From: Pollenia angustigena
Taxonomy: Eukaryota; Arthropoda; Insecta; Diptera; Polleniidae
Direction of reading: 5' to 3'
Length of the DNA: 64,000 nucleotides
NCBI GenBank assembly: GCA_930367215.1
Contig: OV884056.1
Span: forward strand, 230,445,127-230,509,126
A program made the position numbers and the translations under genes. Below are positions 33,440 to 45,845 of this stretch, in pieces (position 1 is the first letter of the stretch; each line of letters starts with the position of its first letter). The notes below the pieces were generated by a model. That model did no database searches and had not been told where the DNA came from. It saw only the letters and a list, made by a program, of their open reading frames with translations.

Positions 33440-33535
33440 TTTAATTTAAATTTTATATTCGTATCGGTATCAGTATCGCCGATATTTCCTTTTGTGTATC
33501 GGTATCGGCAAAAAGGCGTATGGTTACTTCCCTAC
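33440..33535. mobile_element. Possible hAT-like end, partner type of 2.2 kb
   Basis: CGTATCGGTATCAGTATCGC, GTATCGGTATCGGC and GTTACTTCCCTAC. On the minus strand it starts GTAGGGAAGTAACC followed by CGATACCGATAC. Same motif style as 2195-2288. No partner or duplication found. Confidence 0.3.
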
Positions 33536-33539
33536 TTTA

Positions 33540-35430
33540 AACTTTAAAATACAAAAAAAAAAAAAATTACTTGAAGCACTTTTGCCTTATTGCCACAGAT
33601 ATAAAGAGATTTTAGATTTTTTTCTTTGAATTTCTAAATGGTCTTTATATGTTTAGTAAGCGGCTTAGTTAACGTAAGATAAAGGACCTTTTTGGAACAA
33701 GATACTGATAAAGTTTGTTTTATTATATTGGCATCTTAAATTAATGCGATTAATTAAGGCGATTCCCTCTCGTAGATTTTTTCGTTCTAGTGCATTTTGA
33801 ATGATTCCAGTTTAATATATTAAACTAATTTTTCCCATTTCCAATTTCAACGATTATTATCGATTGATAAATTTGCCAGCTTTTCTGATATTGGCGATTT
33901 TTTATTTATTCCGACGTTTTGTTATGTTTTTTATTCAGTTTATTTCTTTTTTGTTAATTTACATATGCAATTTTTTTAACAGAGTTTTTATTTGAACAAT
34001 ACAACAATTTATATTAAATATTCCAGATATTGTTATACGTCTACCAATTGGGGCGCAAAGCTTTACTTTTAAGCTCTCATGTATTATTTGTTGCGACACA
34101 AACTAGAAATTATGCTAATCATAATCTTCTTTGCTAAATTTTAATCTAGAATTGATAAGGTCTTCTTCAACATAAATATTCAAAAAAATACTTTCACACT
34201 TTTCCCTTATATATGCATGAACTTATGTATACTTAAACCTACAAGCGATTATGTTTACTATCGATACACATTAGTTCTCGTATTATTGACACAAGTACGA
34301 ACGTTACTAGTTCCATATTCTTAAACTCAGAGTTTTAATGCAAACAGAAAATGCAAATTTTACGTTGCGTCTATTAAGAAGTTGGTATTACAAGTACTAA
34401 ATGGTGTTGACACAAAGTCAATAATAATACCCTGAACAAACATACATGCACACACATACACAGATAGAACCTTCTACATTAGCACACGTATCCTTATACT
34501 GGGAATCACGTTCATAAACATACACAAAGATTTACAAACAAATAAAACTTAACAATAAAATAGTAGTAAAATATATACAAACATACATACACCGTTTACA
34601 TACACATGTTAAAAGATAAGAAGAAAAATATGTTTATTTTTGCTAACACATACTTTTACAAATACACAAACACTGTTTACCATATATATAATATTGTATG
34701 TACTGTAATCAAACAGACGTCCAAGTATGAAATAGGGATAAAAAAGAAATTGTAAATTTGCTAACAATTTATTAAATAAAGTACAGCTACTAAGAAAATA
34801 CAACAGAATCCAATTTGAAATGGAAAAGTAGAAAAAAAATCCAACCAAATATACATAAACTCTTAAAATCTCTAATCATAATACAAATAGTATTAAATAC
34901 AAAAAAAATAGACCAGAAGCAAAGAAAAAATATAGAAATTGAAAAGAAAATAAGAATGCAGAAAGAGAAAAAATAAAACCATGACTGGTTTTGCTTTGAT
35001 ATTTTGTAAAACTATACTCTTAATACACTTCCAGCTTTATTCATCTTTCGCATGTATTTATGCATGAGAATGAATGTGTGTTGTAGTTGAGGCGTTAGCT
35101 TGTGTTAGTGGTAGCACGTTATTGTATGTCCTGTGTGGTAAAGTATTTCTCTTTATTCATGTGTGTGAGTGTTTGAAAGGATTTCAACAGTGAAGTCTAA
35201 AATTGTGAAAAACAATTAATAAGCGAAGAAACGGCATGAATTTAGGAACAATTTTAATATTTTGTTACCTTTTAGATATTTAAGAACCATAATATACCTT
35301 TATCATTTAGTACCTTTCAGATACTTTATATTTTTAGTATTCCAGCATGCCTAGGAAACTCAAAAGGTTTTAATAACATTTTTAAATTGCTCTGATATCT
35401 CTAAGATACTATTATCTTTAAAATGTAAAA
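33540..35430. other. Gene-less AT-rich stretch with ACATACAC simple sequence
   Basis: Runs of ACATACATACACA-type sequence at 34,430-34,600 and A-rich blocks at 34,900-34,980. No protein motif or inverted repeat seen. Confidence 0.4.
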
Positions 35431-35432
35431 GT

Positions 35433-35915
35433 TAAGCTACGTTCACAATCAAAAAAACAATTTCGTTTTTTCTTCTATCTTTTTTCTTCCCAAAGTGTTT
35501 CATATATTTTCCTTTCATTTTTATAACAAAAATGTAACTGAAACTTTTTTAAAAATGTAACTTAAGTTGAGTCAACTAGAACTTCAGCAACAATTTGTAT
35601 GAAATTGTTTCTGACGTTTAAAATAATTTTATTTAGTTTTGAATGAAAATTTTAACAAAATGTTTATAAAAATAAAAATAAATACATAATATTGTTGTGG
35701 CAACATTATGATAAAATTTTCATTCAAAACTAAGTAAAATTATTTTAAACGTCAGAAACAATTTCATACAAATTGTTGCTGAAGTTAAAGTAGAGAGTAG
35801 AATTTTAGTTACATTTTTGTTCTAAAAATGAAAGGAAAATATACAAAATACTTTGGGAAGAAAAAAGATAGAAGAAAAAACGAAATTGTTACTCTGATTG
35901 TGAACAAAGCTTTAA
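35433..35915. mobile_element. Foldback/MITE with about 220-bp inverted arms
   Basis: AAGCTACGTTCACAATCA, ACAATTTCGTTTTTTCTTCT, CAGCAACAATTTGTATGAAA and GACGTTTAAAATAATTTTA on the left are inverted at 35,713-35,915 with few differences. The loop is about 55 bp (ACATAATATTGTTGTGGC). Nearly perfect arms suggest a fairly recent element. Flanking TTAAG-like bases do not give a clear duplication. Confidence 0.85.
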
Positions 35916-36047
35916 GTAATCGAATATTTCAGTTTTTTTTTTTTTAGATATTTTTGTAATTTTAAGATGCCTAAATATCTTTAAAATACTCTAGCACTTA
36001 ATTAATAAGATTTTGTTTGTCGTTTTTTTTTTCTTGATATAAACACT

Positions 36048-36125
36048 GAAATTCATTGTTGGGTTGCTTGCTTAGGCGAGATCATCAGGAAACATTCTTC
36101 CAAAAAATTTTAGAAAAGCCAAATT
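36048..36125 (-). repeat. Dispersed repeat, inverted copy of 23.65-23.76 kb
   Basis: The minus strand reads TTTCCTGATGATCTCGCCTA, AGCAAG and CAATGAATTTCAGTG, matching 23,665-23,745. Class unknown. Confidence 0.55.
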
Positions 36126-36414
36126 TATTAGCAAACAAAACTGCAGTGTGAATTAGAATTGCAAACACTCAAAAAGTCTTACTTGCAGCGATATGAACGC
36201 TTTAACAAAACACAATAATGAATGAAGCTCAACAAACTAAATCTTCTTAATTAAACATTTTGTGTTCCCAAAAATTATTTTGATAATACTCTAGCACTTT
36301 TAAGAGACTTTGCCATTTAAAAGATACCCCACTATATTTAGTTATTTTATTAACGTTTAGATACTCTTGTATCTTTAATATACTTTGTTATCTTAAGATA
36401 TGGGCATTTCTTGG

Positions 36415-37019
36415 GGTCACGAACGTACGTTTTTGATGTACAAATAATATAGAAAACAAAACTTTTCCTAGAATTTTTTTGGCGATTCGATAGCATTTCG
36501 TTTCATCGAGTTTAAGTTATACTAGATGACCCGTGCGAATATTTCGCACCGTTAGTTGTCATTTTTGTAACATAAAATGAAAATAATTAATAGAAATTTT
36601 AGTCACTTCAATACATTTTAAAATATAATTTTTATCAATGAAAATATTAATTTTTCAATTTCTAATTATTTTTCGTCATTAGTGTTAGAAATAAGCTTTA
36701 AAATGAGATATCATTCATTAAATTTGATGCAGTGGTATGGGAGATATTTGCAACCGACAAAAAAAGTGCTTTAGAAATAATATATATATGATAACAAGAG
36801 TTATAAACGTGTGGTCACGAACGTACGCAAAATAGAAGTCAACTTTGGATGACAGTAGGGAAATCTAAAAATCTGGAAAATGGAAAGTGATTAATTTATT
36901 TTAAAAGTGTATTAATGTAGGTCTCCTTCCAGTATTTACAAAATAAAATATATCTCTTGGTTTTTGTTTAAATGGCTAATGTACCTACCTGTCGCGAATG
37001 TACGGGTCGCGAACGTACG
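36415..37019 (+). repeat. Four copies of a CpG-rich motif GGTCRCGAAYGTACG
   Basis: GGTCACGAACGTACG at 36,415 and 36,813; TGTCGCGAATGTACG at 36,990; GGTCGCGAACGTACG at 37,005, all on the plus strand. The surrounding DNA is about 25-30% GC. The last two copies are directly adjacent. The motif includes the palindrome CGTACG in three of the four copies. Confidence 0.7.
36522..36548 (-). mobile_element. Helitron-like 3' terminus
   Basis: On the minus strand the perfect hairpin GTGCGAA-ATA-TTCGCAC is followed by GGGTCAT and CTAG, then T (plus-strand A at 36,521). A short GC-rich hairpin ahead of CTRR/T is the textbook Helitron 3' end. The 5' TC end, which should lie at higher coordinates, was not located. 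Confidence 0.55.
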
Positions 37020-39960
37020 ATTTTTCCATATGTTTTTTCATTGTTATCACCATGCATTTTCCCATAAATATCTTAAAATGTCCTTAACAAAAAAACTTAA
37101 AACTCCTTTTACAATTGATTGTAATGGAGAAAATAGGTATATATAAAAATGTCTTTAAAAGTAGAAAATATAAGAAAATATTAAATTTTCCAGTTACCAG
37201 CGCAATTTCCTCAAGTTAAACAGCTGAGATATGCTATGAAACCATTCTTTTATAAAATCATAGACTTTTTTTATAATAATAAACAATAAAAGACGATGAT
37301 TATCAACATTTTAGTTTTGCATCCTGGTAGACCATTCTGGGGAAATGCCTATATTCAAATATTTTAAAATAATCTGTTTATTTTCAAATTAACGTATGCG
37401 GAATAAAATATGGACTGACACATTAGCAGGAACAAAAAATTTAATCAGGTATTAAAAAATCAAAATGAATATGAAATTGTTAAAATACACTTATTTTACA
37501 AACAGATATCTAGCCACATCGATGCTCTTTTTTATATTTATAGGCATATCCTCTTGGATTCCCTTTGTGAGTATTTGCTAAAGCATCTACACTCATAAAA
37601 TTATTACAGTAACTGATTGTGAGTTAAAAAATTCGTTTTCCGTACTGTTAAAATTTAATAAAAATATAGTTATTTTACAAATAATTTTATTTTTTAACAT
37701 TTATGTTTGTTATTAAAAAAACAAACTACCAAAAACTAATGTTTTTCGTTTTTATTTTTTTATGTAGTTTGATTTTTGTCGGTTAAAATATATTTTTTAA
37801 AAGAAAAAACTATTCAATTTTAACGAATATGATGTTCAATAAATAAAAAATTAAAAAATGATTGTAAAAATCATTTGTTTTAAATAAAATGTAAATGGTC
37901 CGTTTTCTAAATGAATTTTAATTTGTTTTAAATGAATTTTCGTTCGAATTTAACTACACAATATTTTGAGTGTACATATTTAATTTAAATGATAAAACAG
38001 TCTAGGCTTCTATCCCTTTTATGAAAATTTATTTTCAAATTCAACTGAAAATTTATAATTTGTGTTCATTTATGGCCATTCATTGTAAAAAAGCTCCCAA
38101 CTACCATGATACGATTCATGGCGATCCTGCAGCAGAAAATTTTGTAACAAACCTCGTGTTAGATGTTAAATAATAGCTGGCTGTTTTCTAGGACGGTTTC
38201 CTTTGCACATTTAACTTCTCTAATATGTGCTACGTTTTTCTTTTATTAAAACTTTATTTATAAGCCAACGCACGGCAAGATTTTGCAGTATATGGGGCGA
38301 TTTCTACCTTCAACATAGCTCGAGTTTGGTTGCATTGTATCAAACTTTTTTACCGGATCATCGTTTGCTATTAAACGGTATTTTACTTTCGAAAGCATTT
38401 ATTGTCTTATAAAAAAAAGATTTTTCGATTTGGATTTCAGAAAAGTGAAGAAAAGTTTCATATCGTCATCTTAAAAATCTAATAACCTATCTGCAAAAAT
38501 TTCAAAATTGAGTTTTTTACGGATTTTTATTTCCTATTTCAAAACGCATGTGTGTGCCAAAATTTTGAACATGTAATATTACAAATGACAAAGTTTTTGT
38601 ACCTAGAGGACCGTTACGCACTAAAAAAAAGGGAAAATAAATCATCAAAAATCACGATTTAAGTTAAATTATGTTGTATAGTGTAACTTAAACAAACATT
38701 TAGTACTTTTTTTTACTTACACCGGTAAAAGAAACTATAACTGTTATTATTTAATGCATATTATATTCATATGTATTTCATATTCATACTAATTAGTACT
38801 GCAAATAGGTTATTTGGTTTCAGATTTTTACATTTCCAAATAACCAAATAACAAATAACATAAGCTGTGTTTAGAACAACAAAATTTTGTCAACCGATAT
38901 ATATTTCTGGTTTCATTTTAATCAGAATGTGTAATTTTCGTTTTAATATTGTAAATAGTTTCAATTATATTACGTTTTTCCCCTATCCTGTAAACTTTTG
39001 AAAACTGCAGATAGGTTATTTCGTCTTTAAGGTGACGATATGTTCTCTTATCAGGATTATTACACAAAATTTACAAATCAACTTACTGCGTTTTAATTAA
39101 TTTAATGATATTTTTCTTACTATTACCAATTTATTGAATTGATCTCGTGCCAAATAATTATAGGGATAGTATCGTTACTTTACCATGCTTTGTTTTTATA
39201 CAACATTTTGTTCTATTTTTGCACTGATGGTTGAAAATCAGTCCATATTTCATATTTGAGACATAATGGTATCTTTAAGGTCCTCTGGTACCTCAGGGAT
39301 AATCTGTTTTCTTAAAATTCTTTCGTATTCTTATCTACTATTTTATAATTAATAATTTCTTATCCAAAAAGACTCTGGTATATTTAAATTATCTAGGATT
39401 TAGTTATTAACACTTACATTTTAAAGATATCTTTATATATACAGCTTAAATTAACTCTAAATACTTAAGTAAACTCTCTCTTTCTTCTCAAAACAAATAG
39501 CATCACTTAGAAACTTACAATTATATTGGTATCATAGAGATTCCTAAAATATTTTTGATCTGGTAATTTGACTCTATTTTCTTCGCAAATCTGTTGTATC
39601 TTTAAGATACTTTAGTGTCGTTCATTAAAAGGGTTAGCTGTCAAACGACCTGTCACACTGCGGCCACTTTTCGACATTTATGATCAGTATACTCTGAAAA
39701 ATTATCTTGAATAGATTAACGTCTGCACAACAATGCATAATTGTCAAAATTTACTTTAAACATTTTTAAACTTTTTGAATTTTGGCTTAATTGGCTTAAT
39801 AAACAAAGTTGCCGCCTCTTAAGTGAGATTAATTTGCAAGATACACTGCAGCCATACATACATCCAGAAAAATTTGCCGTTCGATACAATGTTGATGTGA
39901 TTTTATGAGCACCTTTCATGTGGCTTATTCTCATTGTGGATCTTAACCAGCAGGGGATAA
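37020..39960. other. Gene-less AT-rich stretch
   Basis: No TE protein, clear inverted repeat or exon. A slightly GC-richer patch at 38,090-38,360 has only a short plus frame without motifs. Confidence 0.4.
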
Positions 39961-39973
39961 GCAATGTGTTTAC

Positions 39974-39992
39974 TAGCTGACCCCGTTTGTGC
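39974..39992 (-). mobile_element. Possible Helitron-like end (GGGTCAGCTAGT), inverted
   Basis: The minus strand reads ACAAACGGGGTCAGCTAGT, matching the ends at 31,028 and 54,205. The element body would extend to higher coordinates, towards the 40.04-40.25 kb open stretch. Confidence 0.4.
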
Positions 39993-40037
39993 ACAGATGC
40001 TTTACACACAGATATCAATCATGTGGTTTTAGTGTAA

Positions 40038-40253
40038 GCAGCACCCAGCACTCAATCCCCGAAAGTATCTGATCGTCAAAAAAGCTACTTTTCGTGGAAC
40101 TCTTTTTGTGAGCTTATGTCACTGCCCCATCGAACAGAAAACAACTTTGACAAAACCTTCTATCAGACAAAATACTTTCGCAAAAACAATCATCCTGAAA
40201 GACAGGAAGAATTTCCCGCAAGAAGCATATTAACACATAGAAAAAATTATTAG
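40038..40253 (+). CDS. Unrecognised open stretch, 71 codons, no ATG start
   Basis: The frame opens right after a TAA at 40,035 and runs to TAG at 40,251-40,253. It contains VSDRQKSYFSWNSFCELMSL and FYQTKYFRKNNHPERQEEFP. AG dinucleotides at 40,032-40,048 (GTAAGCAG, CACCCAG) could be acceptors. Composition is balanced and GC higher than around it. No domain recognised. It could be a host exon or cargo of the Helitron-like element whose end lies just to the left. The minus frame at 39,716-40,018 overlaps the left part of this GC-richer patch and has no motif either. Confidence 0.3.
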   Translation, partial: AAPSTQSPKVSDRQKSYFSWNSFCELMSLPHRTENNFDKTFYQTKYFRKNNHPERQEEFPARSILTHRKNY

Positions 40254-40503
40254 TAGTTGTTTATTAGGGTGGACCAAAATACAAAAGTATCGAATATTCG
40301 CGCTCCACAACGCTGATCTTATTCGAATAGTACTTAAAAATGTTCAGTCCAAATTTGAGCACAATCGGTCAATATTTAGGGTTGCGATAGTTAAATGATT
40401 TTTCGGGGTTAGATAGACTTACACGGTCAATACTTCCAATAAAGTCGCTTTAAAAACCAGTTTTAATTTTTATTGGTTAAGTTGTATTTTGTTTTTTGCG
40501 AAA

Positions 40504-40560
40504 CTAAACTTCTTCGTGCGATGAATCTGACTCACTGTCAGAAATTTCATCATAATCTTT
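40504..40560 (-). CDS. Candidate acidic C-terminal tail of a minus-strand gene
   Basis: The minus strand reads KDYDEISDSESDSSHEEV then TAG, with AATAAA at 40,474-40,469. Acidic SDSESD-type tails are common protein ends and unlikely by chance in AT-rich DNA. TAG directly precedes the frame (GTTTAG/AAAG), which could be a splice acceptor or simply a stop. No further exon was identified. Confidence 0.3.
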   Translation of the reverse strand, partial: KDYDEISDSESDSSHEEV

Positions 40561-41705
40561 CTAAACTCGTTTCTTGTAATTCTGCATTCAAAATAAGTTA
40601 AATAATTATGTAGAGGGATGAATATATTTAATTTTAACAAATGTAAATCTAGTAAATATCAAAGAAAAGTGTGAAAAAGTATCTCCAATACATAAACAAG
40701 TACAATAATGATAAGCCAAAAGTAAATGCATGTAGTAGGCATAAGCTGTGAAACATAAAAGTCGCCATTCATCGCGACCTCTAATTGTTGTCCTATTGAT
40801 CCAATTTTTGGTATATACATATATATTAGTAAAAGAAACAATATCAAGCTTGTGGAGAAAGTATTGGACTTTACTTTTACTTTTCCATACAAGCGTGGGC
40901 CAGTCTATTGTTTATCAATTAAAAAAATTATTGTAAAAGTATTAAAACTTAATTAATGTGATAATTGAATCAATTATTTTTTTTTTTTGTTGAACGAAAA
41001 TTAAAAATATAATTTTGATTTAATTGACATTTTAGTTGTTTTGAAATAAATTTTGAATCAAAATAATAATCAAATAACAAAAAATTATTTCGTTTAAAAT
41101 AAAATAATTTAAACTTATGAAATTGTTTTTGGAAATTGTTAAAATCAATCAACACATTGTTTGAAACGGCATAGTTTTTTGATAATTTTTTTAATTAAAA
41201 TTAAAAATATCATTTATTGAAAAAAAAAATATTCAAAATATTAAATTTTAACAATTTGTAGTAATCAATATAATCATTTTGGTAATAGGTGCAAAATCAA
41301 CAAATGGGTTGCTTGATTCTATGAATTTGGTATAAAATTGGTGATTAGAGAAAATTTTTAATTTTTTCTGTGCAGGGGCTACTAACTCCCGTGGCACCAG
41401 AATGAGAAAGTCTCAAGTAATCAAGAAGACTTCAAGAGCCCTGTCATATTGGATCTTTGTTTGCATGCACATGATTTGCTCAGAAGTATGTTTTATTAAA
41501 ATGTGAATAATCCGTAAGATGATCCCTACAGTTCCCCGATGCTCTTTTGGTACACTTTGCAGGCTTCGTGATATATTTTATATCCAGAGCGTACTTACCT
41601 CCAGAACGACCCCGGTGCGTACTTGGCCGAAATCATTTTCAAATGTTATTGACCTTTGGAATGAAAAAATGGATTTCATTAAAATAATTTTTTTTGTGTT
41701 TACAC

Positions 41706-41850
41706 CAGGGGTCTAATCACCGCATTCGATACTAACGTATCGAATAAACTATCGAAGCTTTTTGCATACGATAGACACTGACGTATCGAATGAAAACTCG
41801 ATAAATGTAATGTCGAGTTACTGATATTGTATGCGGTGATTAGACCCCTG
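41706..41850. mobile_element. hAT-like MITE, 145 bp (TIR CAGGGGTCTAATCACCGCAT)
   Basis: CAGGGGTCTAATCACCGCAT at the left is exactly inverted at 41,831-41,850. CAGGGG ends fit hAT. The flanks GTTTACAC and GTAACCTA are a poor match, so any 8-bp duplication has decayed. The interior has three ACGTATCGAAT-type blocks. Confidence 0.85.
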
Positions 41851-41999
41851 GTAACCTAATCTTGCTACGTAAGCAACAGCTGATAACTAACCTTGTGTCA
41901 AAATGGTATACCGTTCTGGTGGTTCTGGGAAATCTTAACAAAATTCTTTAGTTTTCACTTAAAATTATGAAATTTAAAATTTTTTTAAGTTTTTACATT

Positions 42000-43265
42000 T
42001 CAAAACACACAATTTAAAATAAAAAACACAATGAAATATTTGTGTGAATTTTCGACACAACATTAAGATGTTTTACAGTGTCGTCAACGTTTTCAAAATA
42101 ATGTCACCTTGTATGAATTCACCTTGATTTCTAGTTTAATTATACATTTTTTACTTGTATATAGATACAAACAAATGTAAGTGTTGTTAAATGCTTTTGG
42201 GTACTGTAAATCTATTTCGATTATTTTAAGACACTTCAAAATTTTAAGTTACTATATGTCTCTGACTTTCTTTAGCATCATTTCTAGGATATTAAGACAA
42301 TACAAGTATCCCATTTTGCTCCACACTATTAACTTTCATTTGTGTATGTGTATGTGTTAAACACACTTATATATGCTGTTAGATAATGTATGCAGACGAT
42401 TATGTATGTTTACTTGGGCCAAAAGCTTATTGAATTGCAAATCAACTAGAAACGCATAAATAAAATACTTCATTCCATTTACAGCAACTACAGACTCACG
42501 CACAAATACAAAAACGGACACATACTTATACATATACTTAGCATATACAAGCACATTTGTTTGTGTATGTGTGGCTTAAATAATGCAAAGGCAAAAAGGC
42601 AAAAACACAGGCTGTTTGCCACAATGGTTCTAACAGTATGTTGTAGGGTAATACAAGGACCAGTAGAAGCTGCAGCAGATGTTTAATGTCGACACTTTTT
42701 TCTCCTTAAAGAGTTTTGCTGAACGGCATAGAGAATGAAATGTGTATGAAAAAAAAGAAAATCCGCATATCCGTTTCTTAGTTGAAGCAGAAGATTGTTA
42801 AGTTGCAAAAAAAAATTCGTTTAATTTTCAAAAACTCTTTTATAGTAAAATAACTTCCATGACGTAAAATACTTGTGACGACTGGTCAGTTTGTTGAACA
42901 AAAAAAAAAAAAACTCAATGGATAGCAAAAAAAAATATCTGAAGAAAAAAATAGTTTATCTGTTCATAAAATTTTTTTGCTTTATGCTTAAAATCGAATT
43001 TTTATCGACGTATGTATAAGAAGAAAATATTGAACGATTTAAAAATGTTTTTAATAATTTTAGCAATATTCTTTGTAAACATGTTTGTTAATTGTCATAA
43101 TAACACCTTGTTTTAGTTTAGGAAAAATTTCGTGTCGAAAAAATTCCAAATAAAATATGAAAAAGTTCAATAATTTTTTGACTTAATCACGTAAAGAACA
43201 AATGTTAAGGCCATTATTGAAAATTGACTTAACCTTTGGGGTAAAATTATTGTATGATTCGTATC
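42000..43265. other. Gene-less AT-rich stretch
   Basis: TGTGTATGTG and ACACATAC simple sequence at 42,330-42,580. Short minus frames (42,357-42,554) are driven by it. No element recognised. Confidence 0.4.
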
Positions 43266-43269
43266 CATG

Positions 43270-43560
43270 GGTATTTTCCTTATTCTTACTTATAAAAAAT
43301 GCAGGTTTGTAAAGGCGAAATGTTAGGGTTTTGCTTACAATCTCTCTTACAGAAGGCATAAATTTTATATGGTGAGTTCCCACTTAGAAGCAATATATTT
43401 TTAACACAAAAAGCGCTTTATTCAAAGCATATTAAAACTAGTGACTGAAGTTTTAAGATTTACACACTGAATGTTTTGTTACAGGCTTTTTTTAGTATTC
43501 TCCCTTACAAGCATGCTTCGTAGTAAGGGACACTTGAAATGTTATTTTTTATATAAAACT
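43270..43560 (-). mobile_element. MITE copy of the 56.4-kb family
   Basis: The reverse complement shares with 56,520-56,790: AACATTTCAAGTG, CCCTTACTACGAAGCA, TTGTAAGGGAGAATACTAAA, AACATTCAGTGTGTAAA, TATTGCTTCTAAGTGGGAAC, CCATATAAAATTTATG and TTTACAAACCTGC. The outer CCAA end present at 56,378 is not recognisable here. Confidence 0.7.
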
Positions 43561-43869
43561 GGTTATGGCGCGCCTTATTTTTCTCATTTGCGGAATGTTA
43601 CCTTTTTCTAATTTGCGAAATGTTACCTTAACTCCCCCCTGGAAATGTGCTTCCCATCAAAAAACTATTCGGAAAAAAATAGGCTGATCACTAATCGGGA
43701 AGGCGGGGAGTATAGCCTCTCAAGTTTGAAGGAGAAAAACTCATTTTTTTTTAGTTTGTGTAAAAATGTTGCCATTAAATTACACAAGTCAACAGCAGTT
43801 TTGGTGGCAAGGAACTGTATATATTTTTTAAACTAGGATTTCATTACAAAAATAACAAAAAGTTAGAAT

Positions 43870-44755
43870 TGTTACGTGTAGTTTTCTAGTATTTCACAAA
43901 AGAAGTCCAAGCAGACCGTTCCAAATCGTTTATTGAATTTAGGAAACTGGAATCTTTTATTAATATTTTCACTTGTGGACCCTCAAAAACGCCCACTTTA
44001 ATTTTCTCTAAGCTTAGTCCTGGAAATTTTGTCGTTATATAACACAAATAATCTATTGGTGCTCGTTTTTTTTTTTTTTTTGATTTTGTCTAGCACAAGT
44101 GCGATATTTATGTATTCTTCTTTAAGTCTTGTAGAATGGGCAATTGAACTGAACCATATGTATTTCCATTGAGTAAAAGTACATACTTCAGGCTTCATTT
44201 GCAGCTATCTATAAAGAGGCGCCATTCATGTGGCTGGTATTCGGAAAGACCCATTGCCAGAATAAGGCCTTGCACATCAGAACAAAATACAATATCGTCT
44301 TCCGAATGAAAAAATTTTAGTAAGTCTTGCTCTCTTTTGCGAAAGTATGTCTCTTTGGAATGTGATGCCAACAAGTTTCTTTCTTTGAGTCTAGAAGCCA
44401 ATACCTCTGCAGATTCTTTAGGTAACTGAAGATCTCTTTCCATTTAATCTTGTTTAAATGGTTTGGGTTTGTAGACGGTACTTCTCCAAAATCACTATCG
44501 CTACTCATTTTGTCAAGAATTTCTTGAAACAAGGGTTCATTTTTAGAGCATAATTTTGGAACAGGTACTTACCGGGAATGTGGTAGTGGTCTTCCGGCTG
44601 ATTCTCCGACTGGATAAATAATTTTTTTCAGATTAATTCCACGTAATTTAATACAGTAAAAGTAGCAGTCATCTAAGTTATTTTTTTGTTCTTTCCACTG
44701 CATAGGCACTCCGAATTTCATACGACGCACAGTGCTTTGGCACAGAGACATAAAT
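43870..44755 (-). pseudogene. Decayed TE-like protein (WREPQNH-type family), antisense
   Basis: In order on the minus strand: MKFGVPMQWKEQKNNLDDCY and YPVGESAGRPLPHS (44,751-44,572), FQEILDKMSSDSDFGEV (about 44,530), LQLPKESAEVLASRLKERNL, REQDLLKFFHSEDDIVFCSD and EYQPHEWRLFIDSCK (to 44,198), IAHSTRLKEEYINIALVLDK (about 44,150-44,090), and GVFEGPQVKILIKDSSFLNS with LERSAWTSFV (about 43,995-43,885). This order matches an arthropod/cnidarian repetitive protein family whose members read MVWREPQNH, LPKESAELL, EWRLFIDSS, GPQIRELMKD. Frameshifts split it into at least four frames. The family is usually uncharacterised and inferred to be TE-derived. The N-terminal region of another copy is at 48.68-48.92 kb. 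Confidence 0.75.
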
Positions 44756-44869
44756 AAAAAAAAACAAGTCTTATATTGTACTTAAAAATGAAGAGATCGA
44801 TAGATAACAAAATAATTCAAACGAATTCTGAAGAATTTTTAAGATTTAACTCTTTTTGGTGGCGCTAGA

Positions 44870-45845
44870 GGGCGCCAAAGTTTGACAATTTAAAGTAAAA
44901 ATGGCTAAACAACTACTTGAGTTTTTTACATGCTTCAGGAAAACTGTTGTAAAACTGTTGTTTTTTTAAAGCACGAGATTGAAATTTTTTTCTGTACTAG
45001 TTTACTATATTTAGAACTAACTGTAAAAAAATTTTATTGAATTATTTTCTCATAAGTGTTTTCTTATTGGTTTGAAAATCGCTTATTATTTACTTAAGCT
45101 CTAAAAATTTCTTAACTTTGATGGAATATTAAAAAAAAAGAAAAATACCGTCTATGGGTTTTTTTCTAATTTCGAATATTTAGACTGTTTTCTAATAACT
45201 ACAAGAAAAACAATTTAAAAAATTTTACCACAACTTGAAAAAAAAAAATTTTTTCCAAATCGCTATTTTCATGATTTTTGCTAAAATTATCATAGTTTTC
45301 AGGAGTTTAAAAGACAATAAACTACAAATACTGTGAAATATAAATTCAAACTAATACCATTTAATAAAAAACAACAAAAATCAAAATATGTATAAAAAAT
45401 TGTTTGTGTTTGTCTGCATTTTACGGCATAAGAGGGCGCTGAAATCACAAATGCCCTTAATTTTTTATTGTTTCAAGAAAATAATGGTAAAAAATTCATT
45501 TTCTGGATTATGAGATTGAAATTTTTTTCTGAAACAGCTAACTGTATTCTAAACCAACTATACAGAATTTTTGTGAATTATTCTCCTATACATATTTTTT
45601 GATGGTTTGAAAAATGCTTTTTATTTACTTAAGCTCTAAAAATTTCTTAACTTTGATGGAATATTAAAAAAAAAAAAAAAAATTGTCTATGGGTTTTTTC
45701 TGATTTCGAATATTTAGACTGTTTTCTAATAACTACAAGAAAAACAATTTAAAAAATTTTACCACAACTTGAAAAAAAAAATGTATGTAAAAAATGCTAT
45801 TTTCGTGATTTTTGCTCAAATTTTCATAGATTGAATTAGTTTAAA
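44870..45845. repeat. Two-copy direct repeat, period about 535 bp
   Basis: GAGGGCGCC, GAGATTGAAATTTTTTTCTG, TTACTTAAGCTCTAAAAATT, CTATGGGTTTTTT and TAACTACAAGAAAAACAATT occur in the same order in both halves (for example TACTTAAGCT at 45,091 and 45,626). Copies diverge by roughly 10-20% by eye. The repeat lies between two TE-protein remnants facing away from it. Confidence 0.8.

Noticed and set aside
34430..34700. ACATACAC-rich DNA as a satellite
   Set aside because: No fixed period; ordinary low-complexity sequence.
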